Shown here: positions 1 to 7,281 of the stretch, one piece after another
Layout of the letters: each line of letters begins with the position of its first letter
Numbering within the stretch: position 1 is the first letter of the stretch
Source: an uncultured Holophagaceae bacterium
GTDB taxonomy: Bacteria; Acidobacteriota; Holophagae; Holophagales; Holophagaceae
Direction: 5' to 3'
DNA: 64,000 bases
Assembly (NCBI GenBank): GCA_903937385.1
Contig: CAIZZF010000001.1
Span: 62,001 to 126,000, forward strand
The notes under the pieces: generated by a model
Database searches by the model: none
The model's input: only the letters and a program-made list of their open reading frames with translations
What the model was told of the DNA's origin: nothing
Position numbers and translations under genes: made by a program

Positions 1-97
1 CCTGGGCCTCTAGGCGGTTGAAGAGTTCAAACAGATGCGCATGCTCGGCGTCGATCACGTGCACCGTGGAGTGGAATGCTTTGCGCCAGTGCAGCAT
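1..97 (-). CDS. Bacteriohaemerythrin-like protein, N-terminal fragment (runs off window)
   Basis: Only the first 32 codons lie in the window. The peptide starts MLHWRKAFHSTVHVIDAEH and continues AHLFELFN, which matches the start of bacteriohaemerythrins: a W, then a F/V hydrophobic pattern, then ID-x-EH-x-x-LF-x-x-x-N, where the His binds the di-iron centre. Such proteins bind O2 in the cytoplasm or sit at the end of chemosensors. The start is well supported by GGAGG five bases upstream of the ATG. The remaining iron ligands are outside the window, so the fold call rests on the N-terminal motif alone. It lies head-to-tail downstream of the cytochrome cluster but is separated from it by a terminator. 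Confidence 0.6.
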   Translation of the reverse strand, partial: MLHWRKAFHSTVHVIDAEHAHLFELFNRLEAQ

Positions 98-129
98 CGG
101 CGCCTCCGATCCATGGGATTCTGGGTCTC

Positions 130-157
130 AATATAGTCTCAAGACGGACTGGAGCAA
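130..157 (-). promoter_or_regulatory. Candidate sigma70-type promoter for the haemerythrin gene
   Basis: On the minus strand TTGCTC (-35-like) is followed after 16 bases by TATATT (-10-like), about 33 bases upstream of the start codon. The -35 matches consensus at four of six positions. Position and composition fit, but this is pattern reading only. Confidence 0.35.
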
Positions 158-190
158 GCAGAACCCGTGAACCACCTCTCAACAGAACGA

Positions 191-223
191 GAAAAAGGCG
201 CCGGATCACTCCGGCGCCCTTTT
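191..223 (-). terminator. Intrinsic terminator after the dihaem cytochrome gene
   Basis: A perfect 9-bp stem GGCGCCGGA / TCCGGCGCC (197-205 with 210-218) has a 4-base loop and is flanked by a run of T on each strand, so it could stop transcription in both directions. It lies just past the stop codon of the 246-476 gene. Confidence 0.8.
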
Positions 224-245
224 CTGTTCCCCTGAGGGGAGAAAG

Positions 246-476
246 CTACTTCTTGGTGGTGGTCAGCTTGCCATCAGCCCAGCCGTGGCAGTCCTTGCAC
301 TTGTCTTCCTTGTACTTGGGGAACATCTTGGCGGTGGCGGCGTTGAACTTCTTGTCCTTGGGGGCGCCGTCATGGCAGACGGTGCACTTGGCACCCTTGA
401 CGGTGGTGGGCTTGGCCATGGCGGCAGGGGCCAGGAGAAGCATGAGGGCGGCGGTCAGGAGGGTGATGCGGCGCAT
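246..476 (-). CDS. Small periplasmic dihaem c-type cytochrome
   Basis: This 76-residue protein has a classic signal peptide (positive start, hydrophobic core, AMA cleavage region near residue 21) and two haem-binding motifs, CTVCH and CKDCH. The mature part is only about 55 residues and lysine-rich, resembling small soluble periplasmic electron carriers. It is the last gene of a four-gene cytochrome region on the minus strand, downstream of two membrane cytochromes, and is expected to carry electrons from them across the periplasm (inference). It has its own upstream gap of about 300 bases containing a CRP/FNR-like palindrome, and its own terminator, so it is probably transcribed separately. 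The closest named family cannot be fixed without a search. Confidence 0.85.
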   Translation of the reverse strand: MRRITLLTAALMLLLAPAAMAKPTTVKGAKCTVCHDGAPKDKKFNAATAKMFPKYKEDKCKDCHGWADGKLTTTKK

Positions 477-650
477 GTTGTGTCCTTGTGGTTAGGGCTC
501 CCAGGCAACGTCCTGGAAAGCAGAAGAGGGGGTTGAAAGAGGTTTGCCCCGGCTGGGCGGCATCGGCACCTGAGGAGTTCGTCTGGAGGACGAGGACAGG
601 ACCTGAAAAGTTTGTCATCGAATTGTCTCTTGGAGTTCCCTGAATTGTCG

Positions 651-664
651 GTGATTCGAGTCAC
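651..664. promoter_or_regulatory. CRP/FNR-like palindrome upstream of dihaem cytochrome
   Basis: GTGATTCGAGTCAC has GTGA/TCAC arms, the pattern bound by CRP/FNR-family regulators. It is centred about 181 bases upstream of the 246-476 start codon. Related sites sit before the two large cytochrome genes, which strengthens the case. The rest of the 477-774 gap holds the terminator of the upstream gene and no recognisable gene. Confidence 0.4.
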
Positions 665-718
665 AGAGGTCCGGTATTCCCTTCGCAACGACCGGTCATG
701 AATCCCCTTGCATAAATC

Positions 719-760
719 GGGCCGCCCGTCCCCAGAGGTTCCTGGGTGACCGGGCGGCCC
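719..760 (-). terminator. Stem-loop terminator after the first membrane multihaem cytochrome
   Basis: A perfect 10-bp inverted repeat GGGCCGCCCG / CGGGCGGCCC (719-728 with 751-760) starts 14 bases past the stop codon. The loop is 22 bases and the following T content is low, so termination strength is uncertain. Confidence 0.5.
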
Positions 761-774
761 GGGGTCCTGCGGGT

Positions 775-2958
775 CTAGTGGCCGAGGCGAGACACCATGG
801 CGTAGATGATGAGGACGAGGAGCATGAGGCCGACGCCGAAGAAGATGTAGCCGGCGGCGCGGGCGATGCCCTTCCAGGCTTCCCACTCATCCTTCACGCG
901 GTATTCGTCCAGGCGGCCTTCGGCAACCAGACGGTCATACCAGCGCTTGCGCTCGTGGAGCATCTCAGCCTTGGAGATCCGACCCGAGAAGATCACGGTG
1001 TCCATGGGGAACTTCTCCAGCCGGAAGTGGGTGTTGAAGAAGTGGACCGTGAAGATGAAGCCCGAGGCGAGCAGGGCCTCGTCCGAGTGGATGATGAGGG
1101 ACACGTTGATCATCCAGCCCGGCATGAACTTGCTGAAGAAGACCGGGAACCACATGATCAGGCCCGAGACGCCGATGGCGAAGACGCCCCAGAACACGGC
1201 GAGGTAGTCGAACTTCTCGAAGTAGGTCCAGCGGTCGAACTCGGGCCGGGGGCCCTTGCCGAAGAACCAGCGGTTGTGATCCACGAAGTCCTTCAGATCC
1301 TGCTTGGTGGGGATCATGGAGTCCGGGTGGGCCATGGCCTGGAAGATGCGCTTGGGCTCGAAGACGTTGGTCTCCGGGTTCCAGAGGAAGCGCCGGCGCT
1401 TCCAGAGGTGGCTGACGGTCGCGCTGACGTGCAGGACGAAGTAGACGAAGGTGATGACCGCCCCGAAGTGGTGGAGGGTCCGCGCCACTTCGGCGCCTCC
1501 GAAGAGGCTGAAGATGGCCTTGGCCCAGTCGGCGTAGTAGAACTTCAGCGGCATGCCGGTGATGGTCAGCAGCAGGAAGCTCGTGACCACCAGGATGTGC
1601 AGGAACCGCTCGAAGGGCTGGAAGCGGGTGAACTGCTCATCATCCGCCTGGATCTTGAGCTTGGCTTCACGGAACTGCTTGGAGTCATGCCGATAGAGCC
1701 AGATGGAGCGGAAGAGCCAGAAGAGGGTGTGGCCGCCGAACAGGGTGAAGGTGAACACCAGCAGCGTGGTCATGACGATGAAAACGTAGTGCAGCTGGGG
1801 GAAGTTCTTGCGGTCCATCGGGTTGGCATGGGGCGCATAGCGGGCGAAGCTGGGGTTCGCCTTGGGGTGGCACTGCTTGCAGGTGTTGACGATGTTGCCG
1901 GGGGACAGGCGGGAGTTGGGATCCGAGGTGCGCAGCACATCGTGGTGGCCGTGGCAGTCATAGCAGGCGGCGACGGTGCTGGCGGTGTTGGCCTTGCCCA
2001 GCGCCATGGCCTTGCCGTGGTAGGTGTCGCGGTAGTGCTCCAGCCGGTCCGTGTGACACTTGCCGCAGACCATGTCGCTGCCGGCCTTGAAGTGGCCGCC
2101 GGTGGGCGTCTCGATCTGGTGGGCCGAGTGGCACTGGATGCAGACGGGGCCGCGGGGATCGCCCTTGGCCAGCAGCTGCCCGTGGATGCTCTTGTTGTAG
2201 ATCTCTTCCACGGTGACGTGGCACTTGCCGCAGGTCTTGGCTACATTCGCGTGGTTGATGGGCGAGGTGCGGTCGACGCTGCGCTTGATGTCATGCACGC
2301 CATGGCAGTCGTTGCAGCTGGGGGCCACGATGAGGCCCTTCTGCAGCAGCGCCATGCCGTGGATGCTCTCCTGGTACTGGGAGCCCACGGAGGGATACTG
2401 CATCTTGTATTCATCGGTGATGTTCTTGTTGGCATGGCACCGGGCGCAGGTCTTGGGCAGGTTCATCTTGTAGACCGGCGAGTCGTGCTGCTTCGCCGGC
2501 ACGATGTAGTGGTTCCCGTGGCAGTCCACGCAGTTGGCGGCACCCGAGGCGCCCAGGGACTTGCTCATGCCGTGGATGCTGGTCTGGTAGACCTTGTCTT
2601 CCGCCGTGTGGCAGCTGCCGCAGAACACGGGCTTGGGGGTCGCGCCGTCGTTGGGGTGGTCCTTCAGGTCCGAGTGGCAGCTCCGGCAGCCCATGCCCTT
2701 GTGCATCGAGCCGCCGAACTTCTCCTCGTCCACGAACAGGGACCGGGGCTTGCCCCCGGGTCCGTCCTTGGTCATGTCCTTGTCGCTGTGGCAGTCGAAG
2801 CAGTTTTCCTTGGCGGCCTTGGCACCAGCGGCCTGAGCCGGGGCGGCGCCCAGCAGCAGGCCCGCCAGGAGGGCCAGCGAGAGCAGCCATCCGGCACCGG
2901 CCCGGCGGCGGCTGGAGTGCGGCGCTGCGTCGAGGATTGGACGGGTATCCAGGATCAT
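775..2958 (-). CDS. CbcL-like inner-membrane cytochrome: 11 c haems fused to a b-type membrane domain
   Basis: A 727-residue fusion. Residues 1-43 form a signal peptide (RRR, hydrophobic stretch, AQA). Residues 53-364 carry 11 CxxCH motifs (for example CFDCH, CRSCH, CGSCH, CKQCH), several followed by the GxHxI pattern of NrfH/tetrahaem-type modules. From about residue 388 come several membrane helices with paired histidines (FLHI, TLHHFG, VLHV, VHFFNTHF) typical of the dihaem b-type domain of formate dehydrogenase/hydrogenase gamma subunits. Geobacter CbcL has the same architecture and oxidises the quinone pool during low-potential extracellular respiration; a similar role here is inference. 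The start at MILDTR is preferred over an earlier possible start because AAAGGA lies six to seven bases upstream and the signal peptide fits. A paralogue of the same design lies directly upstream. Confidence 0.88.
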   Translation of the reverse strand: MILDTRPILDAAPHSSRRRAGAGWLLSLALLAGLLLGAAPAQAAGAKAAKENCFDCHSDKDMTKDGPGGKPRSLFVDEEKFGGSMHKGMGCRSCHSDLKDHPNDGATPKPVFCGSCHTAEDKVYQTSIHGMSKSLGASGAANCVDCHGNHYIVPAKQHDSPVYKMNLPKTCARCHANKNITDEYKMQYPSVGSQYQESIHGMALLQKGLIVAPSCNDCHGVHDIKRSVDRTSPINHANVAKTCGKCHVTVEEIYNKSIHGQLLAKGDPRGPVCIQCHSAHQIETPTGGHFKAGSDMVCGKCHTDRLEHYRDTYHGKAMALGKANTASTVAACYDCHGHHDVLRTSDPNSRLSPGNIVNTCKQCHPKANPSFARYAPHANPMDRKNFPQLHYVFIVMTTLLVFTFTLFGGHTLFWLFRSIWLYRHDSKQFREAKLKIQADDEQFTRFQPFERFLHILVVTSFLLLTITGMPLKFYYADWAKAIFSLFGGAEVARTLHHFGAVITFVYFVLHVSATVSHLWKRRRFLWNPETNVFEPKRIFQAMAHPDSMIPTKQDLKDFVDHNRWFFGKGPRPEFDRWTYFEKFDYLAVFWGVFAIGVSGLIMWFPVFFSKFMPGWMINVSLIIHSDEALLASGFIFTVHFFNTHFRLEKFPMDTVIFSGRISKAEMLHERKRWYDRLVAEGRLDEYRVKDEWEAWKGIARAAGYIFFGVGLMLLVLIIYAMVSRLGH

Positions 2959-3042
2959 GGGAGGTCCTTTGGTGAAGAAGCAGGGGACAGGCAACCCGGG
3001 GGGTTGTCCCTATTATTCACTCAAAGGTTGTTTTATGGACCC

Positions 3043-3056
3043 CGATCGAGATCACA
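3043..3056. promoter_or_regulatory. CRP/FNR-like site upstream of the first CbcL-like gene
   Basis: On the minus strand this reads GTGATCTCGATCGG, sharing GTGATCT-GATC with the perfect palindrome at 5011-5024. It is centred about 91 bases before the start codon at 2958. One arm is imperfect. Confidence 0.4.
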
Positions 3057-3065
3057 AAATCTCGG

Positions 3066-4952
3066 TCAGTTCCCATCCCCAGGGGTCTGGTTGGCGTCCT
3101 TGGCCGCCTGCTGCTCCATGAGCTCCCGGTAGTACTCGGGGCGGGTCTCGCGGATGTGGTCCGCGGAGGCCTTGCCCGTGAGCCAGGCCAGGTCCATGGG
3201 ATAGACGTCGGGATCGAAGATCACCAGATACCAGTGCCAGACCAGGATCGACAGGGTGGCCAGGATGGCCTCATACCAGTGGGCTGCGGTGGCCGCATCC
3301 ATGACCCAGACCGGGAAGAAGTGGAGGCTGGTGTCCTTGGCCCAGAGCAGCACGCCCGTAACGGCCATGACGATGGTGCCCCACATGAAGGCCCAGTACT
3401 CCATCTTCTCGGCGTAACCAAACATGCCGAAGGTAGGCCGCTTGGGTGTCAGGCCCAGGTTGTAGCGGAGCATGTTGGCGATGTCCTTCGCGTCCTGCCA
3501 GCTGGGCAGGAGCTCCCAGACCATGACCCGGTCCTTCTTGACCACCACCAGGTGGAGGATGTGAAGGCCCGTAGCCCCCATGATCACGGCGCCCGCGATG
3601 CGGTGGATGATGCCGCGCACCTGACCGGCCCCGCCGAGACCGAAGGCCTGCAGCCAGCCCGACTCGGGGAACTTGAGGGCGAAGCCCGTGATGACCAGGG
3701 AGATGAAGCTGACCATCACCAGGCCGTGCGTGATCCGGAACTTCCGGTTCATGCGGGGCAGGACTTCACCGGTGCCGTGGTGGGGCTTGTGGCGCCGGAG
3801 CTTGGCCAGCCAGTCCAGGCCGTTGTGGAACAGCATGAACCCGATGGTCATGGGAATCAGGGCGTAGTAGGCGAGGCGGATCCAGCGCACGCTGGGGTGC
3901 TCGATGCCGCCGGCGGTCCGCACGTGCACCTGGCCCTTGGCGATCTTCTCGCCCACACCGGGGTGGCAGACGCCGCAAGTCTTCTGGAGATTCGCGGGGT
4001 TGATGGTGGAGCGGATATCGGCGGAGGGCAGGATGTTGTGGATGCCATGGCAGGAGGCGCAGTTCGCGGCGCGCTTCTGGCCGCCCCGCACGGCCAGGCC
4101 GTGGAAGCTGTCCTGGTAGGCGGGCACCTTGTCGCCGAAGCTGTAGCGGGAATCCAGCCGCTCGTCCCCGTGGCAGCGCCCGCAGGTGACCGTGGACACC
4201 CGGGAGGGGTTCACGAGGGAACCGGCCTCGGAGGGCGCCTGGATGTTGTGCTCCCCGTGGCAGCCCGTGCAGGTAGGAGAGTCCTTGGACCCCCGCTTCA
4301 CCGCCAGGCCGTGGACGCTGTCCGAGTAGATGGCCTGCACGTCCGGATGGCAGACGCCGCAGGTCTCGGCCACCCGGGCCCGGTTCACCTTGGCGGCGGG
4401 ATCCTTGGAGGCCAGGATGTCGTGGCTGCCGTGGCAGTCCGAGCAGGACGCCGCGCTGTCATTGCCCTTGGCCACTTCCCGACCGTGGAGGCTCAGCTTG
4501 TAGGCCTCCACCGGCTTGGCGAAGGGGATGTTGTGGTGGCGGGACAGGAACTCGGGGTTCGAGTGGCAGGAGCCGCAGGTGTCGGCGAGGTTCTTCTTGG
4601 CCACCTTCGAGCCCGGACCGCCCATGATCGCGTGGGGCGTGCCGTGGCAGGAGGAGCAGGTGGCCGCATCGGTCATGCCGCTCTTCATGGCCATGCCGTG
4701 GACGCTCTTCTGGTAGGCCTTCACCTGATCGTCGTGGCAGGTGTCGCACTTCACCTTGGCCGGCTTCTCAGCGTGGGGCAGCCGCGTGATGCTGGTGTGG
4801 CACCCGGTGCAGCCCATGCTGGCGTGCTTCGACGCCTCGAACTGGGTGATGTTCACCTCGTGGCAGCCGGCGCAGTCCTTCGCGCTGGGCGGCGCCGCGG
4901 CGAGCGCAACGGAGAGCGCGACGGAGAGCAATCCAGCAAAAAGCAGGCGCAT
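3066..4952 (-). CDS. Second CbcL-like membrane cytochrome: 11 c haems plus b-type domain
   Basis: A 628-residue protein with a short signal peptide (about residues 1-19), 11 CxxCH motifs between residues 27 and 330 (CAGCH, CTGCH, CDTCH, CSSCH, CGSCH, CSDCH, CGVCH and others), then a b-type membrane domain from about residue 350. Histidines in or next to helices (ITHGL, IIHRIAG, LHILHLV, HWY, WHWYLV) are candidate b-haem ligands. Many c-haem motifs are followed by G-x-H-x-I, as in the paralogue at 775-2958, which is about 100 residues longer. By analogy with Geobacter Cbc proteins it should pass electrons from menaquinol to periplasmic carriers; two paralogues often serve acceptors of different redox potential (inference). 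It starts at ATG 4952 and has its own upstream palindrome. Confidence 0.88.
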   Translation of the reverse strand: MRLLFAGLLSVALSVALAAAPPSAKDCAGCHEVNITQFEASKHASMGCTGCHTSITRLPHAEKPAKVKCDTCHDDQVKAYQKSVHGMAMKSGMTDAATCSSCHGTPHAIMGGPGSKVAKKNLADTCGSCHSNPEFLSRHHNIPFAKPVEAYKLSLHGREVAKGNDSAASCSDCHGSHDILASKDPAAKVNRARVAETCGVCHPDVQAIYSDSVHGLAVKRGSKDSPTCTGCHGEHNIQAPSEAGSLVNPSRVSTVTCGRCHGDERLDSRYSFGDKVPAYQDSFHGLAVRGGQKRAANCASCHGIHNILPSADIRSTINPANLQKTCGVCHPGVGEKIAKGQVHVRTAGGIEHPSVRWIRLAYYALIPMTIGFMLFHNGLDWLAKLRRHKPHHGTGEVLPRMNRKFRITHGLVMVSFISLVITGFALKFPESGWLQAFGLGGAGQVRGIIHRIAGAVIMGATGLHILHLVVVKKDRVMVWELLPSWQDAKDIANMLRYNLGLTPKRPTFGMFGYAEKMEYWAFMWGTIVMAVTGVLLWAKDTSLHFFPVWVMDAATAAHWYEAILATLSILVWHWYLVIFDPDVYPMDLAWLTGKASADHIRETRPEYYRELMEQQAAKDANQTPGDGN

Positions 4953-5010
4953 AGCTACCTCACAAGTCCTCTATACCCTACCCGAATTCGGACAAACCTG
5001 TGACAGGCCG

Positions 5011-5024
5011 GTGATCTGGATCAC
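5011..5024. promoter_or_regulatory. Perfect CRP/FNR-like palindrome upstream of the second CbcL-like gene
   Basis: GTGATCTGGATCAC is a perfect palindrome matching the FNR/CRP half-site layout TGAT-N4-ATCA. It is centred about 65 bases upstream of the start codon at 4952, a usual activator position if the transcript has a short leader. Confidence 0.5.
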
Positions 5025-5047
5025 CCCAGCCAGCAAGGTACAGAGAA

Positions 5048-5074
5048 GCGCCGGGGGAGTGACCCGCCCGGCGC
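5048..5074 (-). terminator. Stem-loop after the monohaem cytochrome gene
   Basis: Perfect 8-bp arms GCGCCGGG / CCCGGCGC (5048-5055 and 5067-5074) begin about 24 bases past the stop codon of the 5099-5353 gene. The run after it on the minus strand (TTCTCTGT) is only moderately T-rich. Confidence 0.45.
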
Positions 5075-5098
5075 CTCGTCTGAAACCGCGTCAGCGGT

Positions 5099-5353
5099 TC
5101 ACTTGCCCTTGTAATCCTTCAGCCAGTTCACGTCGACCTCGGCGGCCTTCTTCTCGGCCTTGGTGGCCTTGAGGAACTTGCCGCGCTCGGTCATCTCGCC
5201 GTCCTTCTTGACGGGGAGGGCGGCGTGGCAGGCCTTGCAGTCCTTGACTTCCGCAAAGCCGGCTTCCTGGGCCTTCTTCACGAAGGGCATCTTGGCCTGA
5301 GCGGGGATGGCGAGGATCAGCGCGGCGGCGGTGATGAGGGTAGCGATACGCAT
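5099..5353 (-). CDS. Small periplasmic monohaem cytochrome c
   Basis: An 84-residue protein with a signal peptide ending near AQA (residue 20) and one haem motif, CKACH, at about residues 39-43. The mature domain is about 64 residues and lysine-rich. The start at MRIATL is chosen because the upstream sequence reads CAGGAGACACC before the ATG, and the signal peptide begins there; an earlier possible start would add a non-signal-like extension. It is the first of the four cytochrome genes read leftward and lies 146 bases before the second CbcL-like gene. A soluble electron shuttle is the likely role. No distal Met ligand could be assigned with confidence. Confidence 0.8.
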   Translation of the reverse strand: MRIATLITAAALILAIPAQAKMPFVKKAQEAGFAEVKDCKACHAALPVKKDGEMTERGKFLKATKAEKKAAEVDVNWLKDYKGK

Positions 5354-5550
5354 GGTGTCTCCTGGAACAGATCCCGCCGTGCGGGAGGGGTTGGAAATGG
5401 GGTTGCAACAATGATACCGGATTTCCCCGGGGTTCTGCACCGGATCGTCCTGTTCGGAAAGCCTGAGGTCTGCACGGTTCATCGGCACGCCAGGCTGGCT
5501 CTCAAACTATAAATTGGATCTAGATTTTTTCCTCTGAACTCGAGGAATCC

Positions 5551-7206
5551 TCAGAGCACCAGCGTCTCCTGATACTCCCCGAAGACGCTGCGCAGGGCGT
5601 CGCAGGTCTCGCCCACGGTGGCCTCCGCCTTGACCGCGGCCAGGATGAAGGGCATCAGGTTGTCGGTGCCGGCCGCAGCCGCGCGCAGGGCGGCCAGCTT
5701 GGCTTCCACGGCGGCCTGGTCCCGACCCGCCCGGACGGCAGCCACTTCCCTGCGGCGTACGGCGCCGAGGGCCTCGTCCACCCGCAGCAGGTCAGGCTTG
5801 ACCTCGCCCGTGACCTCGAAGCGGTTCACGCCCACCACGACCTGCTCGCCCCGCTCGACGCCCTTCTGGAAGGCGTAGGCCGCGTTCTGGATCTCACGCT
5901 GGGGGAACCCCTTCTCGATGGCGCTCACCATCCCGCCCAGCTCGTCGACCTTGGCCAGCAGGGCCAGGGCCCGGGCCTCCAACTCGTCCGTGAGGGACTC
6001 GATGAGGTAGCTGCCGGCAAAGGGATCCACCACATCGGCCACCCGGGACTCGAAGGCCAGGATCTGCTGGGTGCGCAGGGCGATGCGGGCGCTCACTTCC
6101 GTCGGCAGGGCCAGGGCCTCGTCCCGGCTGTTCGTGTGCAGGCTCTGGGTACCACCGCAGACCGCCGCCATGGCCTGCACGGTGGTGCGCACGATGTTGT
6201 TGTCCGGCTGCTGGGCCGTGAGGGTGCTACCCGCCGTCTGGGTGTGAAAACGCAACATCTGGCTTTTTGCATCGTCGGTCTTGAAGTGATCCCGCATGAT
6301 CCGCGCCCAGATGCGCCGGGCGGCCCGGAACTTCGCCACTTCCTCGAAGAACTGGTTGTGGGCGTTGAAGAAGAAGCTGAGGCGGGGGGCAAAGGCCTCC
6401 AGCTTGAGGCCGGCGTCGAGCGCGGCCTGCACGTAGGCAATGCCGTCGCCCAGGGTGAAGGCGATCTCCTGGGCCGCGGTGCAGCCCGCCTCGCGGATGT
6501 GGTAGCCGGAGATGGAGATGGTGTTCCAGCCGGGGACCTGATCCGCGCAGAAGGCGAAGATGTCGGTGATGAGGCGCAGGCTCGGGCGGGGCGGGAAGAT
6601 GTAGGTGCCCCGGGCCATGTACTCCTTGAGGATATCGTTCTGGATGGTGCCGCCCACCTGGGCCCAGCTGACGCCCTGCTCTTCGGCCACAGCCAGGTAG
6701 AGGGCCAGCAGCACGGCGGCGGGGGCGTTGATGGTCATGCTGGTGGTGACCTTGTCCAGGGGGATGTCCCGGAACAGCGTCCGCATGTCGTGGATGGAGC
6801 TGATGGACACGCCCACCTTGCCGACTTCCCCCAGGGCCATCTCGTGGTCCGGGTCCATGCCGATCTGCGTGGGCAGGTCGAAGGCCACGGACAGGCCCGT
6901 GGTGCCCTGCGCCAACAGGTAGCGGTAGCGCGCGTTGCTCTCCTCCGCCGTGGCGAAGCCCGCGTACTGGCGCATGGTCCAGAGGCGGCCCCGGTAGCCC
7001 GTGGGCTGGACGTGGCGCGTGAAGGGGAACTTGCCGGGAGCCCCCAGGTCGCGCAGGGGATCGTGGTCCGCGAGGTCCGCCGGCGTGTAGCTGTTCTTCA
7101 GCGGGATGCCCGAGCTGGTCTCGAAGCTCCGCTGGCGCAGCTTGGCCGGATCTTCCTTCACCGTGAGCTGCGTCCGCACCTGCTCGAGGAAATCCTTCTC
7201 GTACAT
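5551..7206 (-). CDS. Methylmalonyl-CoA mutase, large (catalytic) subunit without B12 domain
   Basis: A 551-residue catalytic TIM-barrel subunit of the adenosylcobalamin-dependent acyl-CoA mutases, interconverting (R)-methylmalonyl-CoA and succinyl-CoA. Aligning by eye to the Propionibacterium enzyme, the substrate-specificity residues are kept: Tyr81 in RQYAGF (Y89 there), Arg199 in EYMARG (R207) and His236 in SGYHIRE (H244). Isobutyryl-CoA mutase has Phe and Gln at the first two, so methylmalonyl-CoA is the likely substrate. The protein ends where fused mutases continue into the cobalamin domain; a separate small subunit with that domain is at 57647-58045. Start is ATG 7206 with GGGAGG four bases upstream; the reading frame stays open further upstream but lacks conservation. 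It is divergent from the amidohydrolase gene. Pathway: propionate production or use, or odd-chain and branched amino acid breakdown. Confidence 0.93.
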   Translation of the reverse strand: MYEKDFLEQVRTQLTVKEDPAKLRQRSFETSSGIPLKNSYTPADLADHDPLRDLGAPGKFPFTRHVQPTGYRGRLWTMRQYAGFATAEESNARYRYLLAQGTTGLSVAFDLPTQIGMDPDHEMALGEVGKVGVSISSIHDMRTLFRDIPLDKVTTSMTINAPAAVLLALYLAVAEEQGVSWAQVGGTIQNDILKEYMARGTYIFPPRPSLRLITDIFAFCADQVPGWNTISISGYHIREAGCTAAQEIAFTLGDGIAYVQAALDAGLKLEAFAPRLSFFFNAHNQFFEEVAKFRAARRIWARIMRDHFKTDDAKSQMLRFHTQTAGSTLTAQQPDNNIVRTTVQAMAAVCGGTQSLHTNSRDEALALPTEVSARIALRTQQILAFESRVADVVDPFAGSYLIESLTDELEARALALLAKVDELGGMVSAIEKGFPQREIQNAAYAFQKGVERGEQVVVGVNRFEVTGEVKPDLLRVDEALGAVRRREVAAVRAGRDQAAVEAKLAALRAAAAGTDNLMPFILAAVKAEATVGETCDALRSVFGEYQETLVL

Positions 7207-7281
7207 GGAACCTCCCAATCTTTCCACCTTATCGCCCCGGACGGTCCCGACGCTACACTGGCCGCTTCCCCGGAGCCCGCC

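Noticed and set aside
778-3132. Very long open frame on the plus strand opposite the first CbcL-like gene
   Set aside because: It is antisense to a clear multihaem cytochrome with 11 CxxCH motifs; its protein is Val/Gly/His/Ala/Asp-rich without any fold pattern, the usual mirror frame in GC-rich DNA. Similar long mirror frames over other genes were dropped for the same reason.
5521-5560. Terminator after the mutase large subunit
   Set aside because: CTCTGA/TCAGAG arms exist, but on the mutase strand the stem is followed by an A-run instead of T, so it does not qualify as an intrinsic terminator in that direction.
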